The translations under genes and the position numbers were made by a program. From NCBI GenBank assembly GCA_963533935.1, contig CAUSQL010000013.1, positions 1 to 35,850 on the forward strand: 35,850 bases of DNA. The letters run 5' to 3'. This document shows positions 7,570 through 15,159 of the stretch, in pieces. Numbering within the stretch: the first letter of the stretch is position 1; every line of letters begins with the position of its first letter. Source of the stretch: CAUSKK01 sp963533935. GTDB lineage: Bacteria > Pseudomonadota > Gammaproteobacteria > Cardiobacteriales > Cardiobacteriaceae. The notes under the pieces were generated by a model. That model was given only the letters and a program-made list of their open reading frames with translations, was not told where the DNA came from and did not search any database.

Positions 7570-8631
7570 ATGATTTTTGTTGATGAGGCCAGCATTTACG
7601 TGCAGGCGGGCAAGGGCGGCAACGGCATTGTCAGCTTCCGCCGGGAAAAATACATTCCCTTCGGCGGCCCCGACGGCGGCGATGGCGGCGACGGCGGCAG
7701 CGTCTATCTGGTGGCCAGCGCCGGCATTAACACCCTGGCCGACTTCCGCTTCCAGCGCAGCTTCCGCGCGGAGAACGGCCAGCCCGGCGAGGGGCGCAAC
7801 CGCCGCGGCCTGAGCGGCGCCGACCTGTTTATCAACGTGCCCATCGGCACCCAGGTATTTGCCGAAGAAACGGAAGAGCTGCTCGGCGACCTGGTGGAAG
7901 AGGGCCAGCGCTTACTGGTGGCCCAGGGCGGCTTCCACGGCCTCGGCAATACCCGCTATAAGAGTTCCACCAACCGGGCGCCGCGCCAGTGCAAGCCGGG
8001 CACCGCGGGCGAAGAGCGCCATCTGCGGCTGGAATTGAAGGTGCTGGCCGACGTGGGCCTGCTGGGGCTGCCGAACGCGGGCAAATCCACCCTGATTAGT
8101 CAGGTGTCCCAGGCGCGGCCGAAAATCGCCAGCTACCCCTTCACCACCCTGCACCCGAATTTAGGCGTGGTCTACGTGGGCCAGCTGCAGAGCTTTGTCA
8201 TGGCCGACATTCCCGGCCTGGTGGAAGGTGCTGCCGAGGGCGTCGGCCTGGGCCACCAATTCCTGCGCCACCTGGCGCGCACCCGCATACTTCTGCATCT
8301 GCTGGACTGCTCGCCGCTCAGCGACAGCCAGAACCCCATCGCGGACTTCCGGCAGGTGGAGGAGGAATTGGGGAAATACAGCGCCGAGCTGCGCGATAAG
8401 CCGCGCTGGCTGGTGTTAAACAAGATGGACCTGCTAAGCCCGGAGGAGCAGGAGGAGAAGCGGGCGGAAATTGACCGCGCCTGGGGTTGGAGCGGGCCAG
8501 TCTGTGCCATTTCCGGGGTCAGCGGCCAGGGCTGTACGGAGCTGTGCCAGCGGCTGATGCAGGCCTTAGAAGAGATGAACCGCCAGGAAGAATGGCAGCG
8601 GGCCGGGGCGCAGCTGCCGGAGAGGGAGTAG
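7570..8631 (+). CDS. obgE: GTPase ObgE/CgtA
   Basis: Essential ribosome-associated GTPase involved in 50S assembly and the stringent response. The 353 residues comprise the glycine-rich Obg fold (1-158; GGPDGGDGGDGGSVYL at 32-47) and the G domain with G1 GLPNAGKST (166-174), switch I around SYPFTTLHPNLG, G3 DIPGLVEGAAEGVGLGHQFL (from 213) and G4 NKMD (284-287). The length is slightly below the E. coli protein (390), which has an acidic C-terminal tail; here the tail is short. AGGAG precedes the start. A perfect 29-bp palindrome begins 9 bp after the stop codon and may act as its 3' end. Confidence 0.96.
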   Translation: MIFVDEASIYVQAGKGGNGIVSFRREKYIPFGGPDGGDGGDGGSVYLVASAGINTLADFRFQRSFRAENGQPGEGRNRRGLSGADLFINVPIGTQVFAEETEELLGDLVEEGQRLLVAQGGFHGLGNTRYKSSTNRAPRQCKPGTAGEERHLRLELKVLADVGLLGLPNAGKSTLISQVSQARPKIASYPFTTLHPNLGVVYVGQLQSFVMADIPGLVEGAAEGVGLGHQFLRHLARTRILLHLLDCSPLSDSQNPIADFRQVEEELGKYSAELRDKPRWLVLNKMDLLSPEEQEEKRAEIDRAWGWSGPVCAISGVSGQGCTELCQRLMQALEEMNRQEEWQRAGAQLPERE

Positions 8632-8634
8632 TTT

Positions 8635-8710
8635 TACAAACGGACGGGCGCTTAGGGTGTATGTATTTAGAGCTTTAAATACATACACCCTAAGCGCCCG
8701 TCCGTAGGTA
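8635..8710. repeat. Palindromic repeat with perfect 29-bp arms
   Basis: Arms 8641-8669 and 8676-8704 are exact reverse complements around a 6-nt loop. The outer part (cggacgggcgctt) is shared with the family, while the inner part is agggtgtatgta rather than the usual cccctgtatgta, with the opposite arm changed to match. It sits between convergent obgE and folK. Confidence 0.92.
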
Positions 8711-8894
8711 AGGGTGCGTGAGCGCAAGCAAACAACCGCCCGTTCGTTTGTATAAGGCTAGGGATAGGTTAGGAATTAGCTGCATGCCAAGTATCAACTT
8801 CCCAATGTATGGCAGAGCTTAGGTGCAATGCTAGGCCATATGCCGTCCAATGGCTTTCTATCGCTTTAATCATCGCTCCACAGGTCAATTAAAT
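8711..8894. other. Intergenic sequence between two palindromes
   Basis: The first 45 bp (gtgcgtgagcgcaagc, then caaccgcccgttcgtttgta) look like a damaged half-element. The remaining roughly 140 bp have no open frame, no tRNA-like fold and no family repeat that I can recognise. Confidence 0.4.
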
Positions 8895-8961
8895 ACAACG
8901 GGGCGCTTCCCCTGTATGTATTTAAAGCTCTAGATACATACAGGGGAAGCGCCCCGTTGTC
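8894..8961. repeat. Palindromic repeat with perfect 27-bp arms
   Basis: Arms 8895-8921 and 8934-8960 are exact reverse complements (core ggggcgcttcccctgtatgt). It lies 6 bp beyond the folK stop codon, in the convergent obgE/folK gap. Confidence 0.92.
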
Positions 8962-8966
8962 GGTAA

Positions 8967-9446
8967 TTAATCGCCTAGGGGCCAGCAATCGCTGGGGCTA
9001 AAGTCTTGAGCCCGCTGCGCCAGCGGCCGCGGGTCGTCGGGCAGAATTAAGGTAGGAGCAATTTCCGCCCAGGGGACGATAACAAAGGCCCGCTGGCCCA
9101 GCCGCGGGTGGGGCAGCATTAAATCGCTGGTGCAGCTGCTTTGTCCCTCGTAGTGCAGCAAATCCAGGTCGAGGCTGCGGGGGCCGTTGACGATGGTGCG
9201 TTGGCGGCCCTGGCGGCTTTCCTGGGCCAGCAGGAATGCAAGTATGGCCTGGGGCGACTCTTCGCCGTCGTAGCCGATGACCGTGTTAAGGAAGTTGGGC
9301 TGGTGCACATAGCCCCAGGGCCGGCTTTCGTAGAGTGAAGCGGCGGCCAATTCGTGGAAGCGGGCCGCTAAGGCGTGGCGGGCTTCTTCCAGCTGGTGGC
9401 GCGGATTGGCCAGATTACTGCCCAGCCCCACCCAGAAGCGGGCCAT
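8967..9446 (-). CDS. folK: 2-amino-4-hydroxy-6-hydroxymethyldihydropteridine pyrophosphokinase (HPPK)
   Basis: Transfers pyrophosphate from ATP to 6-hydroxymethyl-dihydropterin in folate synthesis, in the cytoplasm. The 159 residues match HPPK length. Visible motifs are VGLGSNLANP (6-15), SLYESRPWGYVHQPNFLN (37-54) and GPRSLDLDLLHY (88-99), with the magnesium ligands at Asp93 and Asp95, then LPHPRLGQRAFV. The ATG overlaps the pcnB stop (TAATG), so translation is probably coupled to pcnB. The same pcnB-folK order occurs in E. coli. The premature stop in pcnB could lower folK expression through polarity or loss of coupling. Confidence 0.95.
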   Translation of the reverse strand: MARFWVGLGSNLANPRHQLEEARHALAARFHELAAASLYESRPWGYVHQPNFLNTVIGYDGEESPQAILAFLLAQESRQGRQRTIVNGPRSLDLDLLHYEGQSSCTSDLMLPHPRLGQRAFVIVPWAEIAPTLILPDDPRPLAQRAQDFSPSDCWPLGD

Positions 9447-10672
9447 TAACTATCTTCCAGCTGGCGATATTTCAGCCGTTGTCGGGCAGCCTGCTGCATG
9501 ATTTCCGCATTTTCCTGAATATTCGTCCAAATTTCCGTTAAATCCTGGAGATTTTCCCCGGCCACCTGGCGTAGCAATAGGAAGTCGTAGGCGGCGCGGA
9601 AGCGCGGGTGGGCCAAGATGGAAATCATCTTTTTCTGCTGGCCGGCGGCGAATTCAATGCGCGCCTGCAGCGTCCAAATTTCACGAATCATGGCCCGCAG
9701 GCGCATGGGCACGGAAACCCGCTCATTGGCGGCAATCAGCACCAGGTCCACCGCCTCGTGCATCACCTCATGCCAGCTGCGTTGGCCGTCCTTGAGCATG
9801 CCCGCATACTGCAGCTGGAACACCGGCCAGAGGAAGGCGGCAAAAATAAAGGCGATGGTTACTTTTTTTCCTTCTTTCAGGCGAGAATCGGAATTTTGTA
9901 GGGCTGCCTGGGCCAGTTTCAGGGAATATTGGGCGAAGGCTTCGTTGGGGTGAAAATAGATGCGGTCCACGTCGGGAAATAGCATGGTGAAGAGCTTGTA
10001 TTCCCGCAGATTATTAAAGCAATCCAGACCGTAGCCGCCGAGGAATAATTTTTGGCATTCGTCGGCTAGGCGGGCGGCGGGAATGGTGGCCAACTTTTTT
10101 CGATTTTTCGGAATGGCGTCGGCGGTTTCCGCCTCCAGCTGCATATTTAATTTGGAAATGAAGCGCACCGCCCGCAACATGCGCACCGGGTCTTCCAGAT
10201 AGCGGGTTTTGGGGTCGCCAATGACTCGGATTAGGCCCTGGCGCAAATCTTCCAGGCCGTTAATGGTGTCAATGATTTTCTTATTTTTCACATCGTAGTA
10301 GAGGCCGTTAACGGTGAAATCCCGGCGCATTACGTCCTCTTCCATGGTGCCGTAGCAGTTATCGCCCTTCACCTCCTCGCGCTGCTCGGCCTCGCGACGG
10401 AAGGTGGCCACCTCAATGATGTCGTGGCTGAAGTAAATATGTGCCAGGCGGAAGCGTTTGCCAATCAGGCGACAGTTGGGAAAGAGCCGATGCACCTACT
10501 CCGGGTGAGCGCTGGTGGCCACGTCGAAATCCTTAGGCGTTTGCCCCAGCAGCAAATCGCGAATGCAGCCGCCCACCAGATAGGCCTGATGGCCAGCCCG
10601 GTTGATGGTGTGAACTATTTCCAGCGCATGGGGGTCAATGAGGGCTTCATCAATAGTTGTTGTTCTTATCAT
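9446..10672 (-). pseudogene. pcnB: Poly(A) polymerase I, interrupted by one in-frame amber codon
   Basis: PcnB adds poly(A) tails that promote RNA decay. From the ATG at 10672 the frame encodes 58 residues with the nucleotidyltransferase signature LVGGCIRDLLLGQTPKDFDV. It then meets TAG at 10496-10498 and continues in the same frame for 349 residues to the TAA at 9446-9448. Around the stop the protein reads SAHPE*VHRLFPNCRLIGKRF; E. coli has TPEQVRKLFRNCRLVGRRF. The TAG therefore replaces the Gln position, one C-to-T change from CAG. The catalytic Asp pair is before the stop; RRDFTVNGLYYD and EDPVRMLRAVRF are after it. The rest is intact: no frameshift, full length (about 408 residues), folK overlap kept. 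Possible causes are a recent mutation, suppression, reinitiation at the adjacent GTG, or a sequencing error. Confidence 0.85.
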
Positions 10673-10681
10673 GGTTAATAT

Positions 10682-10702
10682 AAAAAAGCCCCGAAACGGG
10701 GC
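10682..10702 (-). terminator. Rho-independent terminator of the ompA-family gene
   Basis: The minus-strand stem GCCCCG-TTT-CGGGGC (10702-10688) is followed by TTTTTT (10687-10682). It ends only 10 bp before the pcnB start codon, so pcnB must rely on readthrough or on a promoter located upstream of or within the terminator. Confidence 0.88.
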
Positions 10703-10731
10703 AATAGGGAGGTAAATTTGCTGGCCTAGGG

Positions 10732-10830
10732 GTCAGATTGCTTATTTGCAATTCTGACTTTGAAGCCAGATTGCTTACTACTGCAATTCTGACCTAAAGG
10801 CCAGATTGCTTACTGTTGCAATTGTTCTGG
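10732..10830 (-). repeat. Three tandem inverted-repeat units at the 3' end of the ompA-family gene
   Basis: Units at 10732-10758, 10766-10793 and 10801-10830 each begin cagattgctta and end tgcaatt(gt)tctg, spaced about 34 bp apart. The third unit includes the last codons and stop of the OmpA-family gene (EQLQQ-stop). Each unit can fold on itself. Confidence 0.8.
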
Positions 10831-11505
10831 AGCCGGCCCGCCCTCAACCGGTGCGCCCTGAGGAGCGCCCTGTGGCATTGGTGCAGCACCGGCGGGAGCT
10901 ACTACCTGCTGTTGTTTTTCCAGGTAACCTTTAACGGAAACTTCTACACGGCGGTTCTGCTGACGGCCTTCGGGGGTTTTGTTGGTGGCAACCGGATTGC
11001 GTTCACCTTCACCGTGGCTTTGAATGATGCTGGGCGGTACGCCAGCGCCAGTAAGGAATTTAACCACGCTGTTGGCACGGCGTTCGGACAGTTTCTGGTT
11101 GTAGCGGTCGGTACCGATGGAGTCGGTGTGGCCAACCACATTAATGCCTTCCACGTGGGCGCCCGGCTGATTCAAATCCTGCACCAGGTTGCCAAGGATT
11201 TCCTTGCCCCGTGGTTTCAAGTTGTATTTGTCGAAGTCAAATAGGGCTTCGGCGCCAAGTTCAACGGTCTCATTAACCACTTGAATCGGTGGTGGAGGTG
11301 TAACTGTTGGTGGTGGCTCTGGCGCCTTATTAGTACAATTACGGTAACCGCGGTTGGCTTTCACCAATACGCAGTTGCCGGACGAGTTTTTCACAAAAAT
11401 ATCACTGCCATCGGAAGCCTTGGAAGTTAAATCCTCCATTTCCTGCTGCGCCTGCGCAGTGCCAATCATTGCTAAGGCCATTAAAGCCCATAGTGTTTTT
11501 TTCAT
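10810..11505 (-). CDS. OmpA-family outer-membrane protein with peptidoglycan-binding domain
   Basis: Periplasmic or outer-membrane protein that probably ties the envelope to peptidoglycan. The 231 residues have a signal peptide MKKTLWALMALAMIGTAQA, then a short segment with a Cys pair (NCVLVKANRGYRNC, 12 residues between). A Pro/Thr linker (PEPPPTVTPPPP) and an OmpA-like C-terminal domain (LFDFDKYNLKPRG, NVVGHTDSIGTDRYNQKLSE, RRANSVVKFL, GEGERNPVATN, NRRVEVSVKG) follow. A Gln/Pro/Gly/Ala tail ends it. There is no beta-barrel, so it resembles RmpM-type proteins more than full OmpA. The start at 11505 is chosen for its signal peptide and CGGAGA; the frame is open further up but non-coding in character. 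A promoter lies at 11593-11621 and a terminator at 10682-10702. Confidence 0.88.
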   Translation of the reverse strand: MKKTLWALMALAMIGTAQAQQEMEDLTSKASDGSDIFVKNSSGNCVLVKANRGYRNCTNKAPEPPPTVTPPPPIQVVNETVELGAEALFDFDKYNLKPRGKEILGNLVQDLNQPGAHVEGINVVGHTDSIGTDRYNQKLSERRANSVVKFLTGAGVPPSIIQSHGEGERNPVATNKTPEGRQQNRRVEVSVKGYLEKQQQVVAPAGAAPMPQGAPQGAPVEGGPAPEQLQQ

Positions 11506-11592
11506 TAAATGTCTCCGAATAAACAAATCTTGCAAGTTTGTTTGGGGAATTTCCCAAGATGTTGTCGGGATAAATAAACAACAATCCCAGCC

Positions 11593-11621
11593 ATAATAAA
11601 CTGTCCAAGAACGCATTGCAA
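11593..11621 (-). promoter_or_regulatory. Sigma-70-type promoter of the ompA-family gene
   Basis: On the minus strand TTGCAA (11621-11616) and TATTAT (11598-11593) are separated by 17 bp. The predicted leader of about 80 nt contains the complementary pair CTTGGG/CCCCAA near 11537-11553 and further short palindromes, as is common in stabilised outer-membrane protein mRNAs. Confidence 0.55.
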
Positions 11622-11724
11622 AGGTATTTGTTGCAAATTCACAACAAAAGGCGAGGGAGCCAGTAACCAAGCCATTTGTGCTAAAATTTAAGGCCAATTT
11701 GAATGAATATTCTGGAGTAATTCC

Positions 11725-14259
11725 ATGGCTAAATTTGCCCAAGAAATTCTGCCCGTAACCCTAGTCGATGAAATGAAAAATTCCTATCGGGATTACGCAA
11801 TGAGTGTTATTGCCGGGCGGGCCTTACCCGACGCGCGAGATGGCCTAAAGCCGGTGCACCGGCGCATATTATTTTCCATGCATAAACAGGGAAATAGCTG
11901 GAATAAGAAGTATGTGAAGAGTGCCACCATCGTTGGCGACGTGATGGGCAAATATCACCCCCACGGCGACAGTGCCATTTACAGCTCCCTCGTGCGGCTG
12001 GCCCAGGATTTCTCCCTACGCTATCCGCTGGTGGACGGCCAGGGCAACTTTGGTTCCATCGACGGCGACGGCGCTGCAGCCCACCGCTACACCGAGGCGC
12101 GCATGAGCCGCATCGCCCATAGCCTGCTGGAGGACATCGAGCGGGACACGGTGGATTTCGTCGCCAACTACGACGGTTCCCAGCAGGAACCGGCGGTGCT
12201 GCCCACCCGCCTGCCCCATTTGTTGTTAAACGGCACCTCCGGCATTGCTGTGGGCCTGGCCACCAATATCCCCCCCCACCATCTGGGCGAGCTGCTGGAC
12301 GGCTGCCTGCATCTGCTGGATAACCCCAACGCCTCGGTGGACGAACTCATGGTTTACGTGAAGGGGCCGGACTTCCCCACCGGCGGCATTATCAACGGTG
12401 CCAAGGGCATTCGCGACGCCTACGCCAGCGGCGCCGGCCGCATCTATCTGCGCGCCAAAACCCACTTTGAGGAGGACGAGGGCCGCAAGTCCATCGTCGT
12501 TGATGAAATTCCCTACCAGGTGCTGAAGAGTAACCTGATGATTAAGATTGCCGAACTGGTGAAGAACAAGCGGCTGGAGGGCATCAGCGCCCTGCGCGAC
12601 GAGAGCGACAAAGACGGCATTCGTCTGGTCATTGAGCTGAAGCGCGGCGAAAATCCCGACGTGGTGCTGAACAACCTCTTCCGCATGACGCCGCTGGAGG
12701 ACAGCTTCAGCATCAATATGACGGCGCTGGTGGGCGGCCGGCCCCGGCAATTAACTCTACACGAGGCGCTTCGGGTGTATTTAAATCACCGGCGCGAGGT
12801 AATCACCCGGCGCAGCATCTTTGAGCTGGCCAAGGCGCGGGAACGGGCCCACATTCTCGAGGGGCTCTCGGTAGCCCTACACAACGTGGACCAGGTCATT
12901 GAAGAAATCCGCCGGACCCGCTCCAGCGCCGAAGCCCGCGAGGTTTTACAACAAATCAGCTGGCCGACCAGCGATTTGCAGCAGCTGTTGGGCGACCTGA
13001 GCGCCGAACAGTTGCGGCCGGACGACGTGGGGGCGGAATTTGGTCTCCAGGCGGCCGGTTACCGCCTGTCGCCGGCCCAGGTCAATGCCATTCTGGAGCT
13101 AAGGCTGCACCGGCTCACCGGCCTGGAACAGGAAAAAATCGCCGACGATTTCAGCGAGCAGCTGGCCTTAATTCGCGAACTGCTGGCCATTCTCGCCAGC
13201 GACCAGCGGCTGGTGGAAGTGTTAAAGACGGAATTGCAGGAAATTCGTGAGCAGTTCAACGACCAGCGGCGCACGGAAATTGCCGTCAATTACAGTGAAC
13301 TGCGGGCGGAAGACTTCATCGCCGACGAGGACTGCGTCATCACCCTGTCCCACGAGGGCTACATTAAATCCCAGCCGCTGACGGACTACGAGGCCCAGCA
13401 GCGCGGCGGCGTCGGCAAGAGTGCCACCTCCGTCAAGGACGAGGACTTTATTAAGCACCTCATCGTCGCCAAGGCCCACGACACCCTGCAATGCTTTACT
13501 TCTAAGGGTAAGGTTTACCAGCTGCGCGCCTTTGAGGTGCCCATGGCCGGCCGCGGAGCCAAGGGCCGTCCGGTGGTAAATATGCTGAACTTGGAAGAGG
13601 GCGAGCGGCTCACCAATATTTTGCCGGTGCGGAACTTTTCCCCTGACCAGTTCCTCATTGCCGTAACCGCCCGGGGCATGATTAAGAAAACGCCGCTGAC
13701 CGAATACGCCAGCAACAACATTCGCGGTAAGAGGGCCATCTTGCTCCAGGAGGACGACCAGCTGGTGGACGTGGCCATCGGCCGCCCCGGCGAGGAAATC
13801 ATGTTGTTCGCCAGCAACGGCCGCGCCATTCGTTTTCTTTTGGACGACCTGCGCACTCTGAGCCGCACCAGCAGGGGAGTGAAGGGCATGCGGCTGGAAG
13901 AGCAGGAAAAGGTCATTGCCCTAACGCTGGTGTCCAAGGACCAGGGCGGGGAAATTCTCACGGTTACGGAAAACGGCTTCGGCAAGCGCAGCCTGCTCAG
14001 CGACTACCCCATTAAGGGCCGCCACGGCAAGGGGGTCATTGACATTAAATGCTCCGAACGCAACGGCGCGGCGGTGGCCTCGCTGCTTGTCAGCGCCGAA
14101 GACGACGTGATGCTAATCACCGATAACGGCATGCTGATTCGCACGCCGGCGGCGGACATCAGCGTTATCGGCCGCAACAGCCAGGGGGTGCGTTTGATTA
14201 AGCCGCGGGCCGGGGAAAAGGTAATCGCCGTGGCCAAGGTGCTGGGCGAGGAGAACTGA
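11725..14259 (+). CDS. gyrA: DNA gyrase subunit A
   Basis: Breakage-reunion subunit of DNA gyrase, which supercoils DNA. The 844 residues have the catalytic Tyr122 in AAAHRYTEAR, the quinolone region HPHGDSAIYSSLVRLAQ (Ser83, with Ser at position 87 where E. coli has Asp), and NGTSGIAVGLATNIPPHHL. The C-terminal propeller repeats include AVTARGMIKKTPL, LFASNGRAIRFL and TVTENGFGKRSLL. The GyrA box (QRRGGKG in E. coli) reads QQRGGVG. GyrA rather than ParC is chosen from length, the N-terminal sequence and the remnant GyrA box. The acidic tail of E. coli GyrA is absent. Two small unknown genes follow at once, the first 3 bp downstream, so the three form an operon. Confidence 0.94.
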   Translation: MAKFAQEILPVTLVDEMKNSYRDYAMSVIAGRALPDARDGLKPVHRRILFSMHKQGNSWNKKYVKSATIVGDVMGKYHPHGDSAIYSSLVRLAQDFSLRYPLVDGQGNFGSIDGDGAAAHRYTEARMSRIAHSLLEDIERDTVDFVANYDGSQQEPAVLPTRLPHLLLNGTSGIAVGLATNIPPHHLGELLDGCLHLLDNPNASVDELMVYVKGPDFPTGGIINGAKGIRDAYASGAGRIYLRAKTHFEEDEGRKSIVVDEIPYQVLKSNLMIKIAELVKNKRLEGISALRDESDKDGIRLVIELKRGENPDVVLNNLFRMTPLEDSFSINMTALVGGRPRQLTLHEALRVYLNHRREVITRRSIFELAKARERAHILEGLSVALHNVDQVIEEIRRTRSSAEAREVLQQISWPTSDLQQLLGDLSAEQLRPDDVGAEFGLQAAGYRLSPAQVNAILELRLHRLTGLEQEKIADDFSEQLALIRELLAILASDQRLVEVLKTELQEIREQFNDQRRTEIAVNYSELRAEDFIADEDCVITLSHEGYIKSQPLTDYEAQQRGGVGKSATSVKDEDFIKHLIVAKAHDTLQCFTSKGKVYQLRAFEVPMAGRGAKGRPVVNMLNLEEGERLTNILPVRNFSPDQFLIAVTARGMIKKTPLTEYASNNIRGKRAILLQEDDQLVDVAIGRPGEEIMLFASNGRAIRFLLDDLRTLSRTSRGVKGMRLEEQEKVIALTLVSKDQGGEILTVTENGFGKRSLLSDYPIKGRHGKGVIDIKCSERNGAAVASLLVSAEDDVMLITDNGMLIRTPAADISVIGRNSQGVRLIKPRAGEKVIAVAKVLGEEN

Positions 14260-14262
14260 TTA

Positions 14263-14631
14263 ATGACCCTAACGGCGGCGCTGGTGCGGGAAATTCTGGA
14301 GATGATGCGCTTTGACCGTCGCCAGCGGGAACTGATTTTTAACGGGGACGGCAGCTTTAATCTGGAGCCGCTCTTTTTAAACATCTGTGAATATTTCTCG
14401 CTGGAAATCCCGCAGCGGGAGGAATTCACCCGCCAGTCCATGGAGGAGGCGGTTATTTATTGCTACCAGTACCTGCTGGCCCAGAATCGCCTCTTCGACA
14501 TCATTGATTTGGGCGGAGAAGCCAATCGGCTGGTGCACATTGACAATGGCCGCTTCCGCCCCAATTTTGCCAATCGACTAATTAACATTGACGCGCTCCC
14601 GGTAAGCGCAGAGCAGACAGATGAGCAGTAA
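14263..14631 (+). CDS. Unknown protein, second gene of the gyrA operon
   Basis: Not recognised. The 122 residues are acidic and mostly helical (TAALVREILEMMRFDRRQRELIF, then SMEEAVIYCYQYLLAQNRLFDII), with no signal peptide, membrane span or metal motif. It starts 3 bp after the gyrA stop codon and overlaps the next gene by 11 bp, so translation of all three is probably coupled. Base composition matches its neighbours, so recent transfer is unlikely. The close coupling makes a cytosolic role linked to gyrase or to the next protein a reasonable guess, nothing more. Confidence 0.65.
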   Translation: MTLTAALVREILEMMRFDRRQRELIFNGDGSFNLEPLFLNICEYFSLEIPQREEFTRQSMEEAVIYCYQYLLAQNRLFDIIDLGGEANRLVHIDNGRFRPNFANRLINIDALPVSAEQTDEQ

Positions 14632-15088
14632 TAAATTAGAAAAAATTGAATATGGCCGGCCGGCCAACCATTATCTGCGGGATAGCTTTCGCTCGCCGGA
14701 GCCCAAGCAGAATAAGGGTCTCGTTCGGAAATTCTCCCTGCAACACCTGGAACGGCAGGAGCTGAGTAAGGGTGAATTGCCCGCCATGACCGGTGAAAAA
14801 ATCCAGGATTTGTTCAATATGCTGCAAATTGAGGCGCGGCAGTTTAACAGCCGCGAGCCGGTGGACTTCCGCAATGTGGACATCAGCCACATACACCTGC
14901 TGCCGGTCTATCTGGTGATTCGCGCCGCCATTAATGACCGCTATCAGCTGAACCGCTCCTGGCCGGAAGACAGCTTTAACTATGCCCTACAGCTTATTTT
15001 CCGCGTGCCGCCAAAGAACATTAATGAGGAGAACGTTAAGGACCATCTGGCGCTGATTTATGAGATTTTCACGCAACGCCAGGCTTAA
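14621..15088 (+). CDS. Unknown protein, third gene of the gyrA operon
   Basis: Not recognised. The 155 residues start with a basic, Pro/Ser-containing region (KIEYGRPANHYLRDSFRSPEP, KQNKGLVRKFSLQHLERQEL) that looks flexible. A likely helical domain of about 100 residues follows (GEKIQDLFNMLQIEARQF, HIHLLPVYLVIRAAINDRYQ, DHLALIYEIF). There is no signal peptide or catalytic motif. It overlaps the preceding gene by 11 bp in another frame. The basic N-terminus could bind nucleic acid or a partner, which is inference only. The 71-bp gap to the convergent rlmM gene has no clear terminator. Confidence 0.65.
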   Translation: MSSNKLEKIEYGRPANHYLRDSFRSPEPKQNKGLVRKFSLQHLERQELSKGELPAMTGEKIQDLFNMLQIEARQFNSREPVDFRNVDISHIHLLPVYLVIRAAINDRYQLNRSWPEDSFNYALQLIFRVPPKNINEENVKDHLALIYEIFTQRQA

Positions 15089-15159
15089 CCCTACAAGACT
15101 TTCACCGCGGGTCGCTTGACGGCGCCCGTTGCCCCTTTGGCGCGGAGGCAGCGACTTTT

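Noticed and set aside
8755..8890. tRNA or small RNA gene between the obgE and folK palindromes
   Set aside because: No cloverleaf, no CCA end and no promoter-terminator pair could be made out.
10496..10498. TAG in pcnB read as pyrrolysine or other recoding
   Set aside because: The aligned residue is an ordinary Gln, no other gene here has an in-frame TAG, and no recoding element is visible. A point mutation or sequencing error is simpler.
11506..11742. N-terminal extension of the OmpA-family protein
   Set aside because: It would bury the signal peptide and cover the predicted promoter and leader.
11725..14259. ParC (topoisomerase IV subunit A)
   Set aside because: Length 844, the GyrA-like N-terminus, the DNA-gate sequence and a remnant GyrA box favour GyrA. 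A second paralogue elsewhere would settle it.
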